A stretch of 8,200 nucleotides of DNA from an uncultured Collinsella sp. (GTDB lineage: Bacteria; Actinomycetota; Coriobacteriia; Coriobacteriales; Coriobacteriaceae). This document shows positions 4,123 through 8,200 of the stretch, piece by piece. Each line of letters begins with the position of its first letter. Positions within the stretch are counted from its first letter, which is position 1. Where the stretch lies: contig CABUSE010000057.1 of the NCBI GenBank assembly GCA_902494135.1, forward strand, positions 1-8,200, given 5' to 3'. The position numbers were made by a program, and so were the translations under genes. The notes beneath the pieces were generated by a model. The model had not been told where the DNA came from. It searched no databases and saw nothing but the letters and a program-made list of their open reading frames with translations.

Positions 4123-5846
4123 TGAGGTTTATGAGGCCGTATCGCGGGCTGATTGCGGTGACACTGTTTGTGCTGCTGATAGATAACGTCGGCACGCTGC
4201 TGGTGCCTACGATGCTGGCGAATATGGTCAATACCGGCATCACGACGGGTGATGTCGACTACATCCTGCGCAACGGCCTGTACATGCTTATCGCGACCGG
4301 CATGGCCAGCGGTGGCGCGGTGCTGGGCTGTTATCTTTCGGCTCGCCTGGCGGCCAACGTGGCCTGTGACATCCGCAACGCCGTCTACGACAAGTCACTC
4401 GAGCTGTCTGCCAGCGACTTTGAGCGCTTTGGCACCGGCTCGATGATCACGCGCTCGCTCAACGACATCAACGTGATCCAGCAGGCGATTCTGCAGACGA
4501 TTCAGCTGGTGCTGCCGGTGCCGTTTTTGGCCGTGGCGGGCATCATCTTCGCTTGGCATATCGATCCTGCCATGGGTACGCTGCTGGGTGCAGTCGTGGC
4601 GATTGTACTGGTGGCGGCGGTCTTTACGGTCGCTAACGCAGCGCCGATCTTTATGCGCCTGCAGAGTTTTATCGACCGTATGAACGTGGTGCTGCGCGAG
4701 AACATCGTGGGCGTGCGCGTCATCCGCGCGTTTAACAAGGAGCGCCATGAGGAGCAGCGCCTAGACGAGGTGTTTAGCGATTACGCGGCCAACGCCATCA
4801 AGGTCAACCACCTGTTTGTGGGTCTCGATAGCTCCTGCTTCTTTCTGATGAATATCGCCGAGGTGGCGGTGCTGTGGGTGGGAGGCAATCGCGTAGGCGT
4901 CCACGCCATGCAAATCGGCAGCATCTCGGCCGTACTGGAATATGCGCTTCTGATCCTGTTCTTTGTGATGATGGCACAGATGGTGATCCTGACGTTGCCG
5001 CGCGCCGCGGCGTGCCTCAACCGTGCACAACAGGTGCTGGAAATTGAGCCGAGCATCGTCGATGGCGAGCGAACGCTCGACGCGGGCGCGTCCGACTCAA
5101 AGGACGGAGCAGACGCGGTCGCCGTGTTCGACCATATGTCGTTCCGTTTTGACGATGCCGACGAGGACACCCTGTGCGACCTGAGCTTTGCCTGTCGCCG
5201 TGGCCAGACGACCGCGATTGTGGGCTCGACGGGATCGGGCAAGTCGACGGTGGCCAAGCTCCTGCTGCGCTTCCACGATGCCTCGAAAGGCGCCATTCGC
5301 CTGGATGGCGTTGACCTGCGCGACCTTTCGCAAGACGAGATTCGCGGGCATATCGCTTACGTGCCGCAGAAGGCGTGGCTGTTCTCGGGCACGGTGGCGA
5401 GCAACCTGCGTTATGGCAACGAGGGTGCGACTGAGGCCGACATGCTTCACGCGCTGCAGGTTGCCCAGAGCACCTTTGTGCTCGATCAGCCGCAGGGACT
5501 CGATACCCCGGTGGCGCAGGGCGGTACGAACTTCTCGGGCGGTCAGCGTCAGCGTCTGGCCATCGCCCGTGCGCTCATGAAGCACGCTGATCTGTATATC
5601 TTCGACGATAGCTTTTCGGCCCTGGACTTCAAGACCGATGCCGCCCTGCGCCATGCGCTGCAGGACGAAACGCGCGATGCCGCGGTGCTCATCATCGCGC
5701 AGCGAATCTCGACGATTCTGCATGCCGACCAGATCGTGGTACTCAAAGACGGCGAGGTCGCGGGCCTAGGCACGCACGACGAGCTCATGGAGACCTGCGA
5801 GGTGTACCGCGCCATCGCGGAATCGCAGATGAAGGGAGGTGAGTAG
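4110..5846 (+). CDS. ABC exporter half-transporter, degenerate-site subunit
   Basis: A 578-residue type IV (exporter-fold) ABC protein: six membrane helices (about 14-36, 56-78, 134-150, 156-176, 243-262, 272-296) followed by an ATPase domain (about 337-572). Walker A is GSTGSGKS (372-379, K378), the Q-loop glutamine is Q420, and the signature is FSGGQ (475-479). Walker B is LYIFDD (495-500), with aspartate D500 where the catalytic glutamate should be; the D-loop is SALD (503-506). The H-loop histidine is glutamine (Q531 in IIAQR). These changes are typical of the degenerate half of heterodimeric exporters such as TM287/288 or BmrCD. The partner is the next gene. Likely cargo is a drug, lipid or peptide, unknown. 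GTG at 4110 is chosen because it gives the family's MRLLMRFMRPYR-type N-terminus and follows GGGGGAG; an ATG at 4122 that overlaps the marR stop (TAATG) is the alternative. Confidence 0.92.
   Translation: MRLLMRFMRPYRGLIAVTLFVLLIDNVGTLLVPTMLANMVNTGITTGDVDYILRNGLYMLIATGMASGGAVLGCYLSARLAANVACDIRNAVYDKSLELSASDFERFGTGSMITRSLNDINVIQQAILQTIQLVLPVPFLAVAGIIFAWHIDPAMGTLLGAVVAIVLVAAVFTVANAAPIFMRLQSFIDRMNVVLRENIVGVRVIRAFNKERHEEQRLDEVFSDYAANAIKVNHLFVGLDSSCFFLMNIAEVAVLWVGGNRVGVHAMQIGSISAVLEYALLILFFVMMAQMVILTLPRAAACLNRAQQVLEIEPSIVDGERTLDAGASDSKDGADAVAVFDHMSFRFDDADEDTLCDLSFACRRGQTTAIVGSTGSGKSTVAKLLLRFHDASKGAIRLDGVDLRDLSQDEIRGHIAYVPQKAWLFSGTVASNLRYGNEGATEADMLHALQVAQSTFVLDQPQGLDTPVAQGGTNFSGGQRQRLAIARALMKHADLYIFDDSFSALDFKTDAALRHALQDETRDAAVLIIAQRISTILHADQIVVLKDGEVAGLGTHDELMETCEVYRAIAESQMKGGE
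5833..5840 (+). promoter_or_regulatory. Ribosome binding site of the second ABC gene
   Basis: AGGGAGGT lies inside the last codons of the first ABC gene, seven bases before the ATG at 5848. It rules out the in-frame GTG at 5839, which lies at the edge of this site. Confidence 0.7.
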
Positions 5847-5847
5847 C

Positions 5848-7851
5848 ATGACCGAGGAGCTCAAGAAGCAGGGCGTCGGTGATGACGTCGTGGCAACAGG
5901 GACGGCTGAGGAGGCGGCGGTCGTGCCCAGTCTGGACGATGCCGCCAAGGCTGCAGCCGGGCGCGAGGCGCGCCGCCAAGCGCTCTACGAGGAAAACGAA
6001 CGCGCCGAGGACGAACGCGCCCGCGCTGAGGCAGAACGCATGCGCGATGTGGACGACGAGGACGAGGACGAGAAACCCCGTGACACCCGGGCGACGGTGC
6101 GCCGTCTGTGGAGCGAGGCTGCCGGCGACCATTGGCGCTTCTATATCGTGTTCGCGAGCATCGTGTTCTATGTCATCTTTAACACCGCGGCGCCGGCGTA
6201 CAGCGCCCGCGTCATCGATGAGCTGTGGGGACACGTAAAGCTGGCGTTTGCCAACGACGCTACCTTCAGCATCACCTGGGAGAACTGCGGCAGGACCATC
6301 TTCATCTACTTTATGATCTGGACGGCCGCCGCCTCGTTCTACGCGCTCCAGAGCTTTTTGATGTCGAGCGTGGCCGAACGCCTCAACCTGCGTCTGCGTA
6401 ACCGTATCGCTCAAAAGCTCAACCGTCTGCCGCTTGCCTACTTTGACGCGCATCGCCCCGGCGAGGTCGTCAGCCGCGCGACCAACGACTTGGACAAGAT
6501 GTCCGAAAGCATGCAGCGCGGACTGCTGCAGTTACTGGTGTCGATCGGCACCGTGCTGGGCGCCGTGGGCGTGATGTTCGTGTTTAGCGTGCCGCTCACG
6601 CTGGTCTTTTTGTTCTTTACGGCGTTGTCGCTGCTAGTGACCAAAGTGGTCTCGCGCCGCACACATGACGTGACCGGCGAGCGCCAGGAGTGGGTGTCCA
6701 AGATTACGAGTGCGGTCGAGGAAGGCTATTCGGGCCGTCTGGTGATTCGCGCGTTTAACCGCGAGCGTCAGAGTTCTGCCGAAGTGCATGAGGCCTCGAA
6801 GGAGCTAGCGCGCGTGAGCACCAAGGCCGACTTTATGATCAATGCCGTCGGCCCCGCGGTGCGCTTTATCGGCCGTTTGGCGCAGATCGTGATCGCGCTG
6901 GTGGGCTGCAGCATGCTGGTCGCCGGTCACATGACCGTTGGCGTGTTCCAGGCGTTCTTCCAGTTTATCTACGAGGCGTCCGAACCCATGACGCAGCTGT
7001 CGTTTACCTTTAACTCGCTGCAGAGCGCGCTGGCGAGTGCGGAGCGTGTGTTCGACCTGCTCGATGAGCCCGAGATGGAGGCCGATCCGCTGCCGGACGA
7101 GGCTGCCAAGCTGTCGGGTCGCGTTGAGGGCCGCGTCGCTTTTGAGCACGTGCGCTTTGGTTATTCGCCCGACAAGCCGCTTATGCGCGACGTGTCGTTT
7201 ACCGCCGAGCCGGGTCAGAAGATTGCGGTGGTGGGAACCACGGGTGCGGGCAAGACCACGCTCATCAACCTGCTCATGCGCTTTTACGAGATTGACGGCG
7301 GGCGCATTACGCTCGACGGTGTGGACACGAGCCGCATGGACCGCGGCGAGCTGCGCCAGCAGTTTGGCATGGTGCTGCAGGACGCCTGGCTGTTCGACGG
7401 CACCATTGCCGAGAACATCGCCTATGGCTGTCCCGAAGCGACGCGCGACGAGATCGTGGCAGCCGCACGCGCCGCGCAGGTCGACTTCTTTGTGCGCACC
7501 ATGCCGCAGGGTTATGACACGCGGGTGGCCAACGATGCCGAGAGCATTAGCCAGGGCCAGCGCCAGCTGCTGACCATTGCGCGCGTGCTGCTCAACAACC
7601 CGGCGATTCTCATCCTGGACGAGGCGACGTCGAGCGTGGACACGCGCACCGAGCTTGCTATCGGCCGCGCCATGGACGCGCTCATGCGCGGGCGCACCAG
7701 CTTTGTGATCGCGCACCGCCTGTCGACGATTGTGGATGCCGACCTCATCCTGGTCATGGATCACGGCAATATCATCGAGCAGGGCACGCATAAGGATCTG
7801 CTGGCTGCCGAGGGCGCTTACGCCGACCTCTATCTGAGTCAGTTCGCATAA
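5848..7851 (+). CDS. ABC exporter half-transporter, catalytic-site subunit with acidic N-terminal extension
   Basis: A 667-residue exporter-type ABC protein that pairs with the gene before it; only one base separates stop and start. Residues 1-90 are an unusual charged extension: an Ala/Glu/Arg-rich, probably helical stretch (31-67) and seven acidic residues in a row (69-75). Six membrane helices follow (about 97-118, 150-172, 228-247, 249-267, 336-359, 363-380), then the ATPase domain (about 428-662). Walker A is GTTGAGKT (463-470, K469) and the Q-loop glutamine is Q511. Walker B is ILILDE with catalytic E592, and the H-loop is IAHR (H623). The signature is SISQGQ (566-571) instead of LSGGQ. 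Its intact Walker B and H-loop should pair with the normal signature of the first subunit to form the active ATP site, while its altered signature completes the degenerate one. Substrate unknown; MarR control suggests a toxic or signalling compound. Confidence 0.93.
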   Translation: MTEELKKQGVGDDVVATGTAEEAAVVPSLDDAAKAAAGREARRQALYEENERAEDERARAEAERMRDVDDEDEDEKPRDTRATVRRLWSEAAGDHWRFYIVFASIVFYVIFNTAAPAYSARVIDELWGHVKLAFANDATFSITWENCGRTIFIYFMIWTAAASFYALQSFLMSSVAERLNLRLRNRIAQKLNRLPLAYFDAHRPGEVVSRATNDLDKMSESMQRGLLQLLVSIGTVLGAVGVMFVFSVPLTLVFLFFTALSLLVTKVVSRRTHDVTGERQEWVSKITSAVEEGYSGRLVIRAFNRERQSSAEVHEASKELARVSTKADFMINAVGPAVRFIGRLAQIVIALVGCSMLVAGHMTVGVFQAFFQFIYEASEPMTQLSFTFNSLQSALASAERVFDLLDEPEMEADPLPDEAAKLSGRVEGRVAFEHVRFGYSPDKPLMRDVSFTAEPGQKIAVVGTTGAGKTTLINLLMRFYEIDGGRITLDGVDTSRMDRGELRQQFGMVLQDAWLFDGTIAENIAYGCPEATRDEIVAAARAAQVDFFVRTMPQGYDTRVANDAESISQGQRQLLTIARVLLNNPAILILDEATSSVDTRTELAIGRAMDALMRGRTSFVIAHRLSTIVDADLILVMDHGNIIEQGTHKDLLAAEGAYADLYLSQFA

Positions 7852-7881
7852 TGCGACAAAGGGGCAATCCCTTTGTCGCAT
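7851..7881. terminator. Perfect hairpin starting on the stop codon
   Basis: A 13-base-pair perfect stem (7851-7863 with 7869-7881) with a five-base loop begins at the last base of the ABC gene's TAA. No T run follows on either strand. It more likely protects the 3' end or works together with the next hairpin than terminates by itself. Confidence 0.45.
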
Positions 7882-7890
7882 CGGAAATAA

Positions 7891-7925
7891 GGCGCGCCGG
7901 GGATGGATTCCCTGGTGCGCCTTTT
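7891..7925. terminator. Bidirectional terminator between the ABC operon and cysE
   Basis: Bases 7891-7903 pair with 7909-7921 (13 pairs, two of them G-T) and are followed by TTTT on the plus strand. On the minus strand the same stem is followed by TTATTT, although the two wobbles become A-C mismatches there. Its place between convergent genes fits a shared terminator. Confidence 0.75.
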
Positions 7926-7962
7926 GCGTCGGTGCCGATGTCATCTTGTGCTGCTTGCGTTC

Positions 7963-8200
7963 CTAGCGCTCGTCCACGAGCTTGGCGACGAGGGCCTTGA
8001 GCTCGGCCACCTCTTTCTCGAGCTCTTTGACGCGGCGGGCGTTCTCAGTGATGCCTTGACGGTTGAGGGCGGACTGCTCGGCGGCATCGTCGGGCATGTA
8101 CTCGCGATGCTGCTTGGCATCGAAGCTCTCCTCGAACACGCGGCAGCCGTTGCGCTTGATGATGCGTCCCGGCACGCCCACGACGGTGCAGTTGTCGGGC
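7963..8200 (-). CDS. cysE: Serine O-acetyltransferase, C-terminal part (cut by window edge)
   Basis: Only the last 78 residues and the stop are in the window; the start lies beyond position 8200. The segment opens with PDNCTVVGVPGRIIKR, the final turns of a left-handed beta-helix. The VVGVPGR signature is typical of serine O-acetyltransferase, which makes O-acetylserine from serine and acetyl-CoA for cysteine synthesis in the cytoplasm. Other hexapeptide acetyltransferases usually end this motif differently (for example GVPAK), so cysE is favoured but not certain with so little sequence. After the helix comes a 65-residue tail whose last part (about 52-78 of the visible fragment) is a heptad-like, Leu/Lys/Glu-rich coiled coil. 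This is longer than the short tail of enteric CysE, whose end binds the O-acetylserine sulfhydrylase CysK. The GTG codon at 8181 is an internal valine, not the start. Confidence 0.8.
   Translation of the reverse strand, partial: PDNCTVVGVPGRIIKRNGCRVFEESFDAKQHREYMPDDAAEQSALNRQGITENARRVKELEKEVAELKALVAKLVDER

Noticed and set aside
6805..7944. Minus-strand open frame of 379 codons opposite the second ABC gene
   Set aside because: It is antisense to a clearly conserved ATPase domain; long reverse frames are common in high-GC genes, and its His/Arg/Ala-rich composition is typical of a shadow.
1..8200. tRNA, rRNA, CRISPR arrays, IS elements, phage or toxin-antitoxin genes
   Set aside because: No repeat-spacer pattern, transposase motif, tRNA T-loop signature or toxin family was seen on either strand. 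Base composition is uniform apart from the expected A/T-rich intergenic stretches.

Overview
The window looks like a chromosomal segment of a high-GC, Gram-positive gut actinobacterium of the Coriobacteriia, most like Collinsella. This is inferred from codon usage, strong aggaggt-type ribosome binding sites, hairpin-plus-T terminators and the style of the proteins; it is not proven. No phage, IS, CRISPR, tRNA or rRNA genes were seen.

Layout. Positions 1-220 hold no gene but are highly structured: a long imperfect stem-loop, a competing GC-rich hairpin, a candidate promoter and an inverted repeat over the predicted transcription start. Next is a 405-residue regulator (221-1438) with the outline of a sigma-54-type AAA+ activator and a C-terminal Fis helix-turn-helix, but with the ATPase residues lost. 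A single-pass membrane protein of unknown function (1523-2098) follows behind its own extended -10 promoter. It converges on a small FMN nitroreductase (2338-2859, minus strand). The 239-base gap between those two holds a roughly 100-base nested inverted repeat. Divergent from the nitroreductase is a 96-residue orphan protein (3155-3445) with a near-ideal ribosome binding site and a textbook terminator.

The best-defined unit is an operon of a MarR-family regulator (3610-4122) and two half-size ABC exporters (4110-5846 and 5848-7851). The MarR promoter carries two near-identical 18-base inverted repeats spaced 33 bases apart. One fills the -35/-10 spacer and the other lies between the transcription start and the gene, so an autoregulated, ligand-inducible export operon is likely. 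The two exporters have complementary active-site changes: D for E in Walker B and Q for H in the H-loop of the first, and SQGQ for SGGQ in the signature of the second. Together these predict a heterodimer with one degenerate and one catalytic ATP site. The second subunit has an unusual acidic N-terminal extension.

The operon ends in two hairpins, and converges on the 3' end of a serine O-acetyltransferase gene (cysE, minus strand) cut by the window edge. No wholly new system can be proven. The strongest leads are the catalytically dead activator-like regulator with its own operator, the 100-base palindromic element, and the orphan four-cysteine protein.
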